Assembly: GCF_005795905.1 (NCBI RefSeq)
Contig: NZ_VAWE01000001.1
Span: 1,488,001 to 1,552,000 of the forward strand
Reading direction: 5' to 3'
Source: Streptomyces marianii
GTDB taxonomy: Bacteria > Actinomycetota > Actinomycetes > Streptomycetales > Streptomycetaceae
Length of the DNA stretch: 64,000 nt
Position 1 is the stretch's first letter, and each line of letters opens with the position of its first letter. Under the pieces are notes generated by a model. That model saw only the letters and a program-made list of their open reading frames with translations, did no database searches and was not told the DNA's origin. Made by a program: the position numbers and the translations under genes. Positions 1-10,700 of the stretch are shown piece after piece.

Positions 1-1
1 G

Positions 2-1216
2 CTCGGCCAGTCCCGCTACTCGGGCCGCTGGCGGGAGGCGGTCGAGCGGTCGGCGATCACGCTGAAACTGATGACGTACGCCCCGACCGGGGCGATCGTG
101 GCGGCGCCGACGGCCGGGCTCCCCGAACAACTCGGCGGCGAGCGGAACTGGGACTACCGGTTCACCTGGATCCGCGACGCGTCGTTCTCCGTGTACGCCC
201 TGCTGGGCCTCGGTTTCACCGACGAGGCCCAGGCCTTCATCGGCTGGCTGCGCGACCGCGTCCACGAGAAGGCGGGCTCCGACGGCGACTCGGGACCGCT
301 GAACATCATGTACCGGGTCGACGGCTCCTCCGACCTGGAGGAGGAGGTCCTCGACGGCTGGGAGGGCTACGAGGGCTCCAGACCCGTCCGGATCGGGAAC
401 GGCGCCGCGTCCCAGCTCCAGCTCGACATCTACGGCGAGGCGCTGGACAGCATCTTCTTCGCGCACGAGCGGGGCATCCAGCTCGACCACCGCGGCTGGA
501 CCTCGCTGCGCACGCTCCTCGACTGGCTCACCGACCACTGGGACCAGCCCGACGAGGGACTCTGGGAGACCAGGGGCGGGCGCAAGGACTTCACGTACGG
601 ACGGGTGATGTCGTGGGTCGCCTTCGACCGGGCGCTGCGGCTCGCGGCCGCGAGCGGCCGGCCGGCCTCGCTCGAACGCTGGTCCCATGCCCGGGACAGG
701 CTGTACCACCAGGTACTCTCCCGCGGCTGGAGCGAGCAGCGGCAGGCGTTCGTGCAGCACTACGACACGCACGTGCTCGACTCGTCGCTCGTACGGATGT
801 CCACGGTGGGGTTCATCACCCCCGACGACCCGATGTGGACCGCCACGCTTGACGCCATGGATCGCGAACTGGTGAACGACAGCCTCGTCTACCGGTACAA
901 CCCCGAGGCCTCCCCCGACGGTCTGGCCGGCTCCGAGGGCACCTTCTCGCTGTGTACGTTCATGTACGTCGACGCGCTGGCGCGGGCGGGCAGGCTGAAC
1001 CAGTCGAGGCTCGTGCTGGAGAAGATGCTCACGTACGCCAACCACCTCGGCCTCTACTCCGAGGAGATCGCCCTGACCGGACGACAACTGGGCAACTTCC
1101 CACAGGCGTTCACCCATCTGGCGTTCATCGACACGGCGATCACGCTGGACGGGGAGCTCAACCGTGTACAGGGGGAGGCCCGCAGGCGGACCGCCCCGGC
1201 GGAGTCCAATCTCTGA
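2..1216 (+). CDS. Glycoside hydrolase family 15 protein (trehalase/glucoamylase-like), 5' end missing
   Basis: This gene enters the window already open: the frame reads through from base 2, so the N-terminal part lies upstream and the ATG at 71 is internal. About 404 residues are visible. They show the GH15 (alpha/alpha)6-barrel signatures: an [14 protein letters not shown] block, a [10 protein letters not shown] block that holds a catalytic glutamate in this family, and a [17 protein letters not shown] block with the second glutamate. Family members hydrolyse alpha-glucosidic bonds; the actinobacterial branch with this WDYR signature includes trehalases, so trehalose is a likely but unproven substrate. 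No secretion signal can be judged. The stop lies 13 bp from the end of the convergent antiporter gene. Confidence 0.88.
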   Translation, partial: LGQSRYSGRWREAVERSAITLKLMTYAPTGAIVAAPTAGLPEQLGGERNWDYRFTWIRDASFSVYALLGLGFTDEAQAFIGWLRDRVHEKAGSDGDSGPLNIMYRVDGSSDLEEEVLDGWEGYEGSRPVRIGNGAASQLQLDIYGEALDSIFFAHERGIQLDHRGWTSLRTLLDWLTDHWDQPDEGLWETRGGRKDFTYGRVMSWVAFDRALRLAAASGRPASLERWSHARDRLYHQVLSRGWSEQRQAFVQHYDTHVLDSSLVRMSTVGFITPDDPMWTATLDAMDRELVNDSLVYRYNPEASPDGLAGSEGTFSLCTFMYVDALARAGRLNQSRLVLEKMLTYANHLGLYSEEIALTGRQLGNFPQAFTHLAFIDTAITLDGELNRVQGEARRRTAPAESNL

Positions 1217-1229
1217 ACGGCCCCGCCGC

Positions 1230-3029
1230 TCACCGGCCCCCGGCGGGCGAACCCTCCGCGGGCCGCCCGTCCGGGCCGGGGCCCAGCAGCACGACCCTGT
1301 CCCCGGGGCCCGGCCGCGCGGGCCGTTCCTCGGTGACCGGGTCCAGACGGCCGTCGGCCCGCAGGACGAACAGCGCGTCGTGACCGGGCGGCGGGGGTTC
1401 GCCCGGCGCGCCCACCGTGAACGGGGCGCCCCGCGCGTGACGGGCCGCCAGCTCGTCCCGTCCCAGGCCCGGGCCGAAGAGCACGTCCGGGCCGGTGCGG
1501 GTCGCGACCGCGCCCGTGCCGTCCGGCGGCGGTCCGACGCGGTGGACCGGTCCGTCGACGCTGTCCCGTGCGACGACGGAGACGAGCGCGTTGAAGTCGT
1601 CGTCGTCGGTGAGCAGGAGCACGGCGGTGACGCCCTCGAGGCGCCCGGAGGGGTCGGTGGCCGTGGCCAGCAGATCGCCCGGGGCCTGCTCGATCCCGGC
1701 CCGCCGGACGCGCTGCCGCTGTTCCTCCGTCGCGGTCCACATCGCGACGTCCAGCCCGGCGGACTTCAGGCACCGGGCCAGTTCGACCGACCACGGCCGC
1801 CCGCCCACGATCAGCGGCCGGGCGCGGACCGACCGGTTGATGCCCAGCGCGGCGGCGACCGGTGCCGCGGTCAGCCCGTAGACCAGGACGGTCCCCACGA
1901 TCACCAGGAACGTGACCGGAAGGATCTTGTCCGCGCCGGACAGCCCCGCGCCGGACAGGGTGGCGGCGAAGGCGGACGCCGTGGACGCGGCGACGATGCC
2001 GCGCGGCGCCATCCAGGCGATGAACGCACGCTCTCCGTACGGCAGTCCGCGCCCATGGGTGGAGAGCCAGGCGACCAGCGGCCGGACCACCAGGACGAGC
2101 GCGCCGATCAGGACGAGCGTGGGCAGCAGGACGGGACGGACTGACGACGGGGTCACCCCGGCCGAGATGGACACGAACAGCAGCCCGATGATGAGCTGCA
2201 CCAGGGTCTCGAAGAAGGGGCGCCGGGCCGGCATGCCCAGCCCGGGGAGGTTGGCGACGGCGAGCCCTGCGACGACCGCGGCGATCAGCCCCGTGTCGTC
2301 GCGCACGACGTCGCAGCCCGCCGACACCGCGACCACCGTGGCGAGCTGGGCCAGCGTGCCCAGCGTCTCGCCGAGCCGGAGCCGGTGGAGGAGGAACCAC
2401 AGCGCCGCGGCACCCACCACACCGCCCGCCAGCCCGACCAGCCAGCTGAGCAGGAACTCGCCCGGGTGGAAGCCCCGGCCGAACCGGAAGTCGCCCGCGA
2501 GCAGCGAGTGCAGCACGAGCGCGCCGAGGATGGCCCCGACGGGGTCGACGAGCGTCCCCTCCCAGACCAGGATGCGCCGCACCCCGTCCGGAGGCCGCAC
2601 GTGGTCGAGCAGCGGCCCCACCACCGTCGGTCCGGAGACGACGAGGATGGCGCCCAGCAGCACGGCCACGGGGAAGGGGACGCCGAACAGCACGGGGGCG
2701 AGCGCCATGACGGACGCCCAGGTGGCCAGGACGCCGAGCGCCAGGAGCCGGCGCACCACCGAGCGGGTGGCGCCTCCCAGCTGGCGCAGCCGCAGGCCCA
2801 GCCCGGCGTCGTAGAGGATCACCGCGACGGAGAGCGAGACGATGGACGAGAAGTTGCCCGGCGCCAGCTTCTCCGGATGGACGACGTCGGTGAGGGCGCC
2901 GGCCGTGAAGCCGGCGGGCAGCAGCAGGATCAGCGCCGGGATGCGCATCCTGCTCGCGACGATCTGGGAGCCGACCGCGAGCAGCACGGTCAGGGCGATA
3001 CCCAGGAGGAACTGGTCGGGGGGAAGCAC
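1230..3029 (-). CDS. CPA-family cation:proton antiporter with C-terminal TrkA-N-like domain
   Basis: A 599-residue membrane protein. Residues about 5-395 form ten or more hydrophobic segments of the Na+/H+ exchanger fold, including an LLLPAGFTAGAL stretch and a GAILVVSGPTVVGPLL stretch typical of CPA1 antiporters. From about residue 405 a cytosolic part begins with an RPLIVGGRPWS Rossmann-type loop, resembling the TrkA-N regulatory domain that binds nucleotides in K+ transport systems, followed by a Pro/Gly-rich tail. It probably exchanges K+ or Na+ for protons. The gene starts 9 bp after cydB on the same strand, so co-transcription with cydAB is likely and fits a role in proton or ion balance tied to respiration. 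Ion specificity is not readable. Confidence 0.87.
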   Translation of the reverse strand: MLPPDQFLLGIALTVLLAVGSQIVASRMRIPALILLLPAGFTAGALTDVVHPEKLAPGNFSSIVSLSVAVILYDAGLGLRLRQLGGATRSVVRRLLALGVLATWASVMALAPVLFGVPFPVAVLLGAILVVSGPTVVGPLLDHVRPPDGVRRILVWEGTLVDPVGAILGALVLHSLLAGDFRFGRGFHPGEFLLSWLVGLAGGVVGAAALWFLLHRLRLGETLGTLAQLATVVAVSAGCDVVRDDTGLIAAVVAGLAVANLPGLGMPARRPFFETLVQLIIGLLFVSISAGVTPSSVRPVLLPTLVLIGALVLVVRPLVAWLSTHGRGLPYGERAFIAWMAPRGIVAASTASAFAATLSGAGLSGADKILPVTFLVIVGTVLVYGLTAAPVAAALGINRSVRARPLIVGGRPWSVELARCLKSAGLDVAMWTATEEQRQRVRRAGIEQAPGDLLATATDPSGRLEGVTAVLLLTDDDDFNALVSVVARDSVDGPVHRVGPPPDGTGAVATRTGPDVLFGPGLGRDELAARHARGAPFTVGAPGEPPPPGHDALFVLRADGRLDPVTEERPARPGPGDRVVLLGPGPDGRPAEGSPAGGR

Positions 3030-3038
3030 GAGCGGCCG

Positions 3039-4091
3039 TCACTCGCTCCCGGCGGGGCTGCCGCCCCCGACCTGCCGGAGGTCGGACTCGGAGAGGGACT
3101 CCAGCTCCGCGTGCGTGTCGAGCCAGTAGAGCAGGACGAGCGCCGGCCCGACGAGGAGCACCGCGACGAGAGTGACGACCAGCAGCCACACCAGCGTCGA
3201 GGGGGCGCCCGCCGCTTCCTCGACGGTCAGGGAGGTCGGGATGAGGTAGGGGCGCTGGGCGACGCCCCAGGCGATGACGGAGGCGGCGACCACGCCCACG
3301 GCGGTGAACCGGGACCAGCGGACGTGTCCCCGCAGGAGCATCAGCGCCGTCGCCACCGTGCAGACCACGGCCACGAGGGCGAGCACCAGCCCGCCTCCCC
3401 GGGTGAGCCCGCTCCACAGGTGGGGGGCGTCGCTCGGGACGACGAAGAGCGCGGCCACGCCGAGCACTGCGGCGACGGCCAGGGACGCCAGCGCCCGGCG
3501 CCGGAAGTAGCCGACGAGGTCGGGGGCGTCCCAGCGTTCGGCGTCGCAGGAGAGGAACACCGCGCCGAGGAAGGCGGTGGCCGTCACCGTGAGCAGCCCG
3601 AAGAAGAAGGACGTGGGATTGGCCCAGGCCTGCGCGGAGGCGACGGTGCCGGGGGCGACCCGGCCGGAGGCGATGCCGCCGACGGCGGCGCCGAGGAAGT
3701 AAGGGGTGAGCAGCGAGGAGACGGCGAACATCGCGCCGTACAGCCGCCGCCCGGCCACCCGCTTGATCGGCTTGCGCAGCGCGAAGCCGGCGCCCCGCAG
3801 GACCAGGCCGACCGCGGCGAGGGCCAGCGGCAGCCACATCGACGAGAACACCGTCTGGAACAGCACCGGGAATCCGGTCCACATGATGACGAGGACGAAG
3901 ATCAGCCAGACGTTGTTGACCTCCCACACGGGTGCCATGGCGTGGTCGATCAGCCACCGCGGCCGCTTGCCCCGCTCGGCGCCGCCCGCCGTGAGGTCCC
4001 AGAATCCGGCGCCGTAGTCGGTGCCGCCGGCGCAGGCGTAGGCGGCGACGGCGAGCAGCAGCACCAGGGCGACGATGCTTGCTGTCGTCAT
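3039..4091 (-). CDS. cydB: Cytochrome bd ubiquinol oxidase subunit II
   Basis: CydB, 350 residues, the second membrane subunit of the bd-type quinol oxidase that reduces O2 to water without pumping protons. The N-terminus reads ACAGGTDYGAGFWDL, the conserved start of CydB, and eight or nine hydrophobic helices follow, with a VWEVNNVWLIFV segment typical of the family. The start ATG at 4091 overlaps the cydA stop in an ATGA arrangement, so translation is probably coupled. The longer frame continuing upstream is only the shadow of cydA. No cydDC transporter genes are nearby. Confidence 0.93.
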   Translation of the reverse strand: MTTASIVALVLLLAVAAYACAGGTDYGAGFWDLTAGGAERGKRPRWLIDHAMAPVWEVNNVWLIFVLVIMWTGFPVLFQTVFSSMWLPLALAAVGLVLRGAGFALRKPIKRVAGRRLYGAMFAVSSLLTPYFLGAAVGGIASGRVAPGTVASAQAWANPTSFFFGLLTVTATAFLGAVFLSCDAERWDAPDLVGYFRRRALASLAVAAVLGVAALFVVPSDAPHLWSGLTRGGGLVLALVAVVCTVATALMLLRGHVRWSRFTAVGVVAASVIAWGVAQRPYLIPTSLTVEEAAGAPSTLVWLLVVTLVAVLLVGPALVLLYWLDTHAELESLSESDLRQVGGGSPAGSE

Positions 4092-5593
4092 GGCGTACCG
4101 TCCTCCCCCGCCCGGGTCCCGGCGCCGACGGCCGCGCCCGGCACGTCGTCGCGCGGGCCGTAGGGCGTCCCGGTCTCCGGGCCCTCGACCGGGGGCCCCG
4201 CCGCCGCGTCCGCGAGCCGCCAGCGGGTGCGCATCTTGAGCAGTACCGCGAGGAAGGAGCCGAAGATGAAGAGGTACACGACGATCACGACGCCGAACAT
4301 GACCCAGAGGGTGGAGGACCGGGTCGCCGTGACCGCCTCGGCGACCCGCATGTTCTGGTACACGATCCAGGGCTGCCGCCCCACCTCGGTGGTGATCCAG
4401 CCGCACTCGACGGCGATGACGGAGGCGACCCCGGCACAGGCGGCGCTGCGGTAGAACCACCGGGACTCCGGGAGCCGTTGGGCCGCGGGCCGCTTCCGTC
4501 TGCGCCACACCACCCACGCGTACCAGAGCACGAGGAGCATCATCAGCGAGCCGATGACGACCATGATGTCGAAGGCCCAGTGGGCGATCGTGGCCTGCGT
4601 GGGGTTGGGCCGGTCGGAGGCGGGCACGGAGGTGAGGCCGGTGACCTCGGTGTCGGGCCGGAACCCGGCCAGGATGGAGTCGAGTTGGGGGATCTTGATG
4701 CCGCCGGTGACGGTGCCGTCCGGGTGGAGGCGGCCGAAGATGTACTCGGGCACATGGGTGTCGGTCTCCCACACCAGTTCCATCGCCGCGAACTTCACCG
4801 GCTGCTTGTGGAACACGGAGCGGGCGATGGAGTCGCCGAGCACGAACTGGATCGGCGTGAAGACCGCCGCGACGGTGAACGGGACCGCGAACCCGAGCCG
4901 GTGGTAGCGGTCCCTGCGGCCCTTCAGGATCCCCACGGCGTAGACGCCGGCGACGACGTACCCGGCCGTCAGGAACATCGCCACGACGAAGTGCCAGTAC
5001 TGTGGCCCGAACATCGGCGTGAAGATCGCCTTCCAGACGTCGACGTCCACGGGGTTGCCCGTGGAGTCGAGCCGGAAGCCCCGGGGCGTGTTCATCCAGG
5101 AGTTGGCCGCCAGGATGCCGAAGGCCCCCAGGAGGGCGGCGGCCGGCAGCGGCACCCCGAGGAGGAAGTGCGTCCGCGCCGGCAGCCGCCGCCAGCCGTA
5201 GAGGTAGATGGCGATGAGGACGGCCTCCAGGAAGAACGCCCATGCCTCGACGCCGAACCCGATGCCGAAGACGTCCCCCCAGCGGCCCATGAGCCCCGGC
5301 CAGAGCAGCCCGAACTCGAAGGAGAGCACGGTGCCGGTGACGACGCCGACGGCGAACTGGACGGCCATGACGGCCGACCACCGCCGGGCGAGCAGCAGCG
5401 CGGTGGGGTCGTTCCGGCGCAGCCCGCGGTAGTGCATGACCAGTGTGATCAGCGGCAGCGCCACTCCCATGGGCACCAGGATGATGTGGGAGGCGAGCGT
5501 GAACGCCATCAGCTCCCGGGCCGGGAGCAGTTGGGCGGGTGCGTCCGCGAGCAGCAGGTGCGCCCCGGCCGGCAGGGGTACCGGATTGTGCAT
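4088..5593 (-). CDS. cydA: Cytochrome bd ubiquinol oxidase subunit I
   Basis: CydA, 501 residues, the haem-bearing subunit of cytochrome bd oxidase. Expected ligands are visible: His36 in LASHII (haem b595 position), Glu116 in GVEAWAFF, His201 in QYWHFVVAM and Met415 in QNMRVAEA (haem b558 pair), plus the quinol-oxidase signature GWITTEVGRQPW at 399-410. The periplasmic Q-loop is short, as in the CIO-like or short-loop branch rather than E. coli CydA. The ATG at 5593 has GAAGG 5 bp upstream; Met29 could also start the protein. cydB follows with a 4-base overlap. The C-terminal 40 residues are a Pro/Gly/Ala-rich, low-complexity cytosolic tail. Confidence 0.94.
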   Translation of the reverse strand: MHNPVPLPAGAHLLLADAPAQLLPARELMAFTLASHIILVPMGVALPLITLVMHYRGLRRNDPTALLLARRWSAVMAVQFAVGVVTGTVLSFEFGLLWPGLMGRWGDVFGIGFGVEAWAFFLEAVLIAIYLYGWRRLPARTHFLLGVPLPAAALLGAFGILAANSWMNTPRGFRLDSTGNPVDVDVWKAIFTPMFGPQYWHFVVAMFLTAGYVVAGVYAVGILKGRRDRYHRLGFAVPFTVAAVFTPIQFVLGDSIARSVFHKQPVKFAAMELVWETDTHVPEYIFGRLHPDGTVTGGIKIPQLDSILAGFRPDTEVTGLTSVPASDRPNPTQATIAHWAFDIMVVIGSLMMLLVLWYAWVVWRRRKRPAAQRLPESRWFYRSAACAGVASVIAVECGWITTEVGRQPWIVYQNMRVAEAVTATRSSTLWVMFGVVIVVYLFIFGSFLAVLLKMRTRWRLADAAAGPPVEGPETGTPYGPRDDVPGAAVGAGTRAGEDGTP

Positions 5594-5635
5594 GTGTGCC
5601 TTCGGTCGTCGGAGCCCTTCGGGTCGGTCGCGGCG

Positions 5636-6472
<837 letters not shown>

Positions 6473-6620
6473 GATGCCTCCTGGGAACGTGCCTGCCTGC
6501 GGCCCGGGGCCGAGGCGGCGCCGGACGGAACCCGCGCGCAACGCAACCACCGGCGCGGGCCGTCCGGCGGACAGCGCACGGCCGTGTGGGCCGTTGGTGG
6601 CCGATGTTCGCCCGGTCGGC

Positions 6621-8204
6621 TCAGCCGCGGAGCCGCTCGGCCAGGTGGTCCCCGACGCGCAGGGCGTTGGCGATGGCGGTGAGCGAAGGGTTCACCGCGC
6701 CGATGCTCGGGAAGAAGCTCGTGTCGACGACGTAGAGGTTGTCGAGGTCGTGGGCCTTGCAGTTGACGTCCAGGGCGGAGCTCGTCGGGTCGTTGCCGAA
6801 GCGGACGGTGCCGGCCTGGTGGGCGGTCGCCCCGATGGGCATTCCCTTGTGCAGGTAGATGCTGTGCGGCAGCAGATGGTGCTCGTGCATCCCGAGCCGG
6901 CCGAGCATCCCCTGCAGTTTGTGGCGGAGCCGGTTGAGCGCGGTGATGTTGTTCTTCTCGTCGAGCGCGAGGTGGATGCCGCCGTCCCGGTCCAGGGTGA
7001 CGCGGTTGCCGGGGTCGGGCAGGTCCTCGCCGCACAGCCAGAAGTCGACGGCGTGGTGGGCCAGCACCTCGAAGGGCATCCCGGGCGTCACGGCGCCGGC
7101 CCAGCGCGGTGCCTCGCCGTGGATCTGCTCGGCGTCGGACTTGCCGAGCATCTGGATGCCGCCGAGGGGGTACTCCCAGTCGTCCGCGCCCAGGTACCAG
7201 TCGTGCAGGGCGAGGGTCTTCTGGAAGCGGGTGTCGTTGGGTTCCTTCGACACCGCCATCAGCGCCATGTTGTTGTGCCGCATGTAGTGACGGCCCACCA
7301 CGCCCGAGCTGTTGGCGAGCCCGTCCGGGTGCCGGTCGCCGGCCGAGGCCAGCAGCAGAGCCGCGGTGTTGACGGCTCCGCAGGCGACGGCGACGAGGTG
7401 GGAGGAGAACCGGGCCTCGGTTCCGTCGGCGAGCTCCGCGACGACCGTGGTGACGCTGCGGCCCGTGGCGTCGGTCTCCAGCCTGGTCACGCGGGCGTCG
7501 GTGATCAGGTCCACGTTGGGGTGCTCCAGGGCGGGCTCCACACAGATGACCTGGGCGTCGGACTTGCCACGCACCAGGCAGGGGAAGCCGTCGACCCGGT
7601 CGCAGCGGATGCAGACGCTGGAGTGGACGGCCCGGCCGTCGCGGTCCTGGACGAGGTTGACCCCGATGGGCAGGTGGAAGGGGTGCAGTCCCAGCTTCTC
7701 CAGGTCGTCGCTCAACCGCTGGATGCGCGGCTCGTGCGCGACGGGCGGGTGGAGGTACTGGCCGCTCACCACACCCTCGGTGGGATCCTCGCCGTGGTTG
7801 CCGTGCACGAGGTAGAGATGCTCGGCCTGGGTGTAGTAGGGCTCCAGGTCGTCGTAGTCCAGCGGCCACGCCGGGGACACGCCGCCGTGGTGGCGCAGTA
7901 CGCCGAAGTCCTCCGGGCGCAGCCGGAAGAGGGCCGCCCCGTAGAACTTGGTGTTGCCGCCGACGTAGTAGTTGACCTCCGGCGGGAAGGTGTTGCCGTA
8001 CTTGTCGTACCAGAACTCGGGCGCGCGGTACTTGCCCTTGACGAAGACGGCCGTGGAGTCCCAGTTGTCGCGTTCCCGGGGGAGGTAGCCGCCGCGTTCC
8101 AGCAGGAGGACGCGGTGCCCGGTGGGGGCGAGGCGATGGGCGAGCGTGCCGCCGCCGGCTCCGGTGCCGATGACGATGACGTCGTAGTGCGGGGATTCGG
8201 TCAT
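6621..8204 (-). CDS. GMC family FAD-dependent oxidoreductase
   Basis: Flavoprotein of about 527 residues in the glucose-methanol-choline oxidoreductase family. The N-terminal dinucleotide-binding loop is VIGTGAGGG, followed by the LLERGG acidic end of the ADP-binding fold. A glycine-rich GGNTKFYGAAL block follows near residue 85. The C-terminal NPSLTAIANALR block carries the conserved active-site Asn, after a HQAGTVRFGNDP block with a conserved His. Members oxidise sugars, alcohols or polyols and pass electrons to O2 or a carrier. The start may be ATG 8204 or GTG 8213; the ATG has GGTGG at a better distance. With the SDR next door it may form a small sugar-oxidation module; this is inference. 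Confidence 0.88.
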   Translation of the reverse strand: MTESPHYDVIVIGTGAGGGTLAHRLAPTGHRVLLLERGGYLPRERDNWDSTAVFVKGKYRAPEFWYDKYGNTFPPEVNYYVGGNTKFYGAALFRLRPEDFGVLRHHGGVSPAWPLDYDDLEPYYTQAEHLYLVHGNHGEDPTEGVVSGQYLHPPVAHEPRIQRLSDDLEKLGLHPFHLPIGVNLVQDRDGRAVHSSVCIRCDRVDGFPCLVRGKSDAQVICVEPALEHPNVDLITDARVTRLETDATGRSVTTVVAELADGTEARFSSHLVAVACGAVNTAALLLASAGDRHPDGLANSSGVVGRHYMRHNNMALMAVSKEPNDTRFQKTLALHDWYLGADDWEYPLGGIQMLGKSDAEQIHGEAPRWAGAVTPGMPFEVLAHHAVDFWLCGEDLPDPGNRVTLDRDGGIHLALDEKNNITALNRLRHKLQGMLGRLGMHEHHLLPHSIYLHKGMPIGATAHQAGTVRFGNDPTSSALDVNCKAHDLDNLYVVDTSFFPSIGAVNPSLTAIANALRVGDHLAERLRG

Positions 8205-8373
8205 GGCAGCCACCGTTCTCGCGGTTCCGGGCCTGGGACCGGGAGTCCGGCCCGGGTGCTGGGGTTTCGGGATCGGCGTCGGGGGTCGGGGCCGGGCGAC
8301 GGCGCCGGGGGTCGGCTGTACGGGCTCCGGGCCGGGGACCGGGTTCGGTGCCGCAGCGGCACGGGACGGGGAC

Positions 8374-9300
8374 TCACAGTACGGCGACCGGGTTGACGGG
8401 CGAGCCGGTGGCCCCCGGCAGCCGCAACGGCGCGACGGCGCAGAGGAAGCTCCAGCGGCCCTCCTGTTCGCAGACCGGAGCCAGCTCCTCGAACCGCAGA
8501 TAGTCCATGAGGTGCATTCCCATGGCGTGGACGGTCAGGACGTGGACGGGGAAACCGACTCCCTCCACGGCGCTCGGTGCGGCGTCGTTGTTCCCGTCGC
8601 CGCCGAGCATCGCGACGCGCCGGTCGACGAGGAACTCGACGGCGTCCGGGTGGAGTCCGGCACGTGCCTCCGCGGCTTTCCAGGGACCGAGTTCCCGGCG
8701 TCTGAGCCGGTGGCCCACGCGGACGAGCAGCACGTCCCCGGGTCCGGTGCGCACCCCCTGGGCGGCCTCGGCGGCTGCCAGATCGGCGGCGGTGACCTGG
8801 TCCCCCGGCTCCAGCCAGGGCACTCCCCGAAGCCGGGGGATGTCCAGGAGCACTCCTCGGCCGACGACGCCGTCGCGCACGACGTCGACGGTGAGCTCGG
8901 TGGCGCCTTCCGGGGTCACGCTGTCAGCCGGCACGCCGTTGTACAGGGTCCCGTCGAACAGCACGTGGCACAGCGCGTCGAGATGGCTGTCGGCGTCGCC
9001 GTGCACGTTCATCGCAAAGCGGTCGCGGGCGAAGTCCAGTCCGGTGGACGGCCGTCGGCCGGGTTCGGGTGCCGTCATCACGTGGCGGGCGGGCTCCGGG
9101 TTGTCGGGGCCGGGCCGGGTGTCCACGGGCGCGCCGAGCGAGACCGTCCGCCCGGTCATGACCTCGCGGGTCGCCGCCACCACCCGGGCCGGGGTGAGGT
9201 GGCCCAGCGTGCCGCGCCGGTCCTCCGGTCCGCGCCGCGTCCGCTCGCGGACCCGCTCGCAGAGGGCCCGGAACGCCTCGGCGCCCATGCTCCCGCTCAC
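8374..9300 (-). CDS. Cyclase family protein (kynurenine-formamidase-like metal hydrolase)
   Basis: About 308 residues matching the bacterial cyclase family, metal-dependent hydrolases related to kynurenine formamidase. The metal-site region reads HGDADSHLDALCHV, corresponding to the HxGTHxDxPxH motif in the variant form common in actinobacteria, and GGDGNNDAAPS lies in the C-terminal half. GTG 9300 was chosen because a G-run precedes it and it overlaps the ClC stop as GTGA, suggesting coupled translation; ATG 9288 is an alternative but has GGGAG too close. Substrate unknown. About 170 bp of very G-rich sequence separates this gene's end from the GMC gene. Confidence 0.85.
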   Translation of the reverse strand: MSGSMGAEAFRALCERVRERTRRGPEDRRGTLGHLTPARVVAATREVMTGRTVSLGAPVDTRPGPDNPEPARHVMTAPEPGRRPSTGLDFARDRFAMNVHGDADSHLDALCHVLFDGTLYNGVPADSVTPEGATELTVDVVRDGVVGRGVLLDIPRLRGVPWLEPGDQVTAADLAAAEAAQGVRTGPGDVLLVRVGHRLRRRELGPWKAAEARAGLHPDAVEFLVDRRVAMLGGDGNNDAAPSAVEGVGFPVHVLTVHAMGMHLMDYLRFEELAPVCEQEGRWSFLCAVAPLRLPGATGSPVNPVAVL

Positions 9301-10688
9301 GGTGCCCCCCGGGCCGCGCCGGCCGTGGCCGCCGGAGCCGACTCCGGGGGCGGCGCACGGTGGGCCCCCGGCAGCAGTTCGGTGGTGACGATCGCGACCA
9401 CGGCCGCCAGGATCACCACGGGCGTCATGGAGATGCTGCCGAGCAGCAGGGCCACGAGCACCACGCTGCTGACGGGCAGCCGCAGGGCGGCACCGGCCGA
9501 GGCGGCCATGCCGGCCGCCATGCCCGGGATCAGGCCGAGACCGGGCAGCGGCGCCAGCAGGACGCCCGTCGCGGCCCCCAGGAACAGCGCCGGGAAGATG
9601 GGGCCACCGCGGAGGCTGCCCAGGCACAGCGCGTACGCGAGGCCCTTGAAGGCGAGGACGGCGACGAGCGCCCCGATCCCCCAGGAGGCGGGGTCGGACG
9701 CCAGTTGCACCATCGTGCTCTGGCCGGACGAGGCGACGTCGGCCGGCGTCCGGCCGGTGATCCCGGTGTAGAGGGCCGCGCAGGCGCCCGCGCCCAGGGC
9801 GAACAGGACGGTGAACGGGACGGGCCGGGTCCGGACGAGACCGGCCGCGAACCGGCCGCCGACCTGGATCATGTGGACCAGCGCTCCGACGACCACGCCG
9901 ATGAGCAGGGTCCAGCCCACGTCCCCGGCGTCGAGATGCGGGAAGCGCCCGGGCAGCGGCAGCCGGAGGCTGCCCGTCTGCAGCCCGGTCCAGCGGCCGA
10001 AGCCGGTGAACACCAGTGAGCCGACGCCGCTCGACAGCAGCGCCGGGAGCATGACCGCGACCAGCCGGGGGCCGCCCACGCCGATGATCTCCATCAGCAG
10101 TACGGCGGCGATCACCGGGTTGCCGAGCACCACGGCGATGGCCGCCCCGGCACCGGCGGCGCCCAGCAGTGCGGTGTTCTGGGACGTCGCATCGCCGCGG
10201 GCGAGGTTGCGGAACAGCAGCGCGAGACCGCCGCCGAGGGCGATGAGCGGTGCCTCGGGGCCGAGGGTGGCGCCGAGCGGCAGACTCGCGGCGGCGGCGA
10301 TGACCACGCCGGGCAGGGTCTTGGCCGAGGCACCGCCGGGCTGGAGCCCGTAGGCGGGGACGTGGCCGCCCGCGCCGGGCAGCCGGGTCACGACCAGGCC
10401 GACGATCAGACCCGCGACCGGCAGCAGCACCAGCGGCCACCACCACGGCGGGACCGGGCTGCCGAGGAGTGTCTTCGGCACGTGGTCCCACATCAGGCGC
10501 TCGAGCTGGTGCAGCGCGACGAGGAACCAGAACGCGATCAGCGAGATCGGGATCCCGATCAGCGCGGAGAACAGCAGAACCCGGCGGTAGGAGGCGCTGA
10601 GCAGAAGACCGCGCAGCACGTCGGGCTCCGGCCGGGGGCTCTCGGGCGCGGCGTTCTCCCGCTCCGGCCCGGCCTGCGGCTGCGTCAT
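9297..10688 (-). CDS. ClC family chloride channel or Cl-/H+ antiporter
   Basis: Membrane protein of 463 residues with the ClC selectivity-filter signatures in order: a GAGGHVPAYG loop in place of GSGIPE, a GPEAPLIALGGG loop in place of GREGP, and a GGPIFPALFLG loop equivalent to GGxFxP. Roughly a dozen hydrophobic segments are visible, with no cytosolic CBS domains. The protein probably moves chloride or a similar anion, with or without protons. The first filter motif departs from GSGIP, as in several actinobacterial ClC paralogues, so the substrate anion may differ. The SHOCT gene lies 12 bp upstream and the cyclase gene overlaps its stop. Confidence 0.88.
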   Translation of the reverse strand: MTQPQAGPERENAAPESPRPEPDVLRGLLLSASYRRVLLFSALIGIPISLIAFWFLVALHQLERLMWDHVPKTLLGSPVPPWWWPLVLLPVAGLIVGLVVTRLPGAGGHVPAYGLQPGGASAKTLPGVVIAAAASLPLGATLGPEAPLIALGGGLALLFRNLARGDATSQNTALLGAAGAGAAIAVVLGNPVIAAVLLMEIIGVGGPRLVAVMLPALLSSGVGSLVFTGFGRWTGLQTGSLRLPLPGRFPHLDAGDVGWTLLIGVVVGALVHMIQVGGRFAAGLVRTRPVPFTVLFALGAGACAALYTGITGRTPADVASSGQSTMVQLASDPASWGIGALVAVLAFKGLAYALCLGSLRGGPIFPALFLGAATGVLLAPLPGLGLIPGMAAGMAASAGAALRLPVSSVVLVALLLGSISMTPVVILAAVVAIVTTELLPGAHRAPPPESAPAATAGAARGAP

Positions 10689-10700
10689 CGGCGGCGGCCC

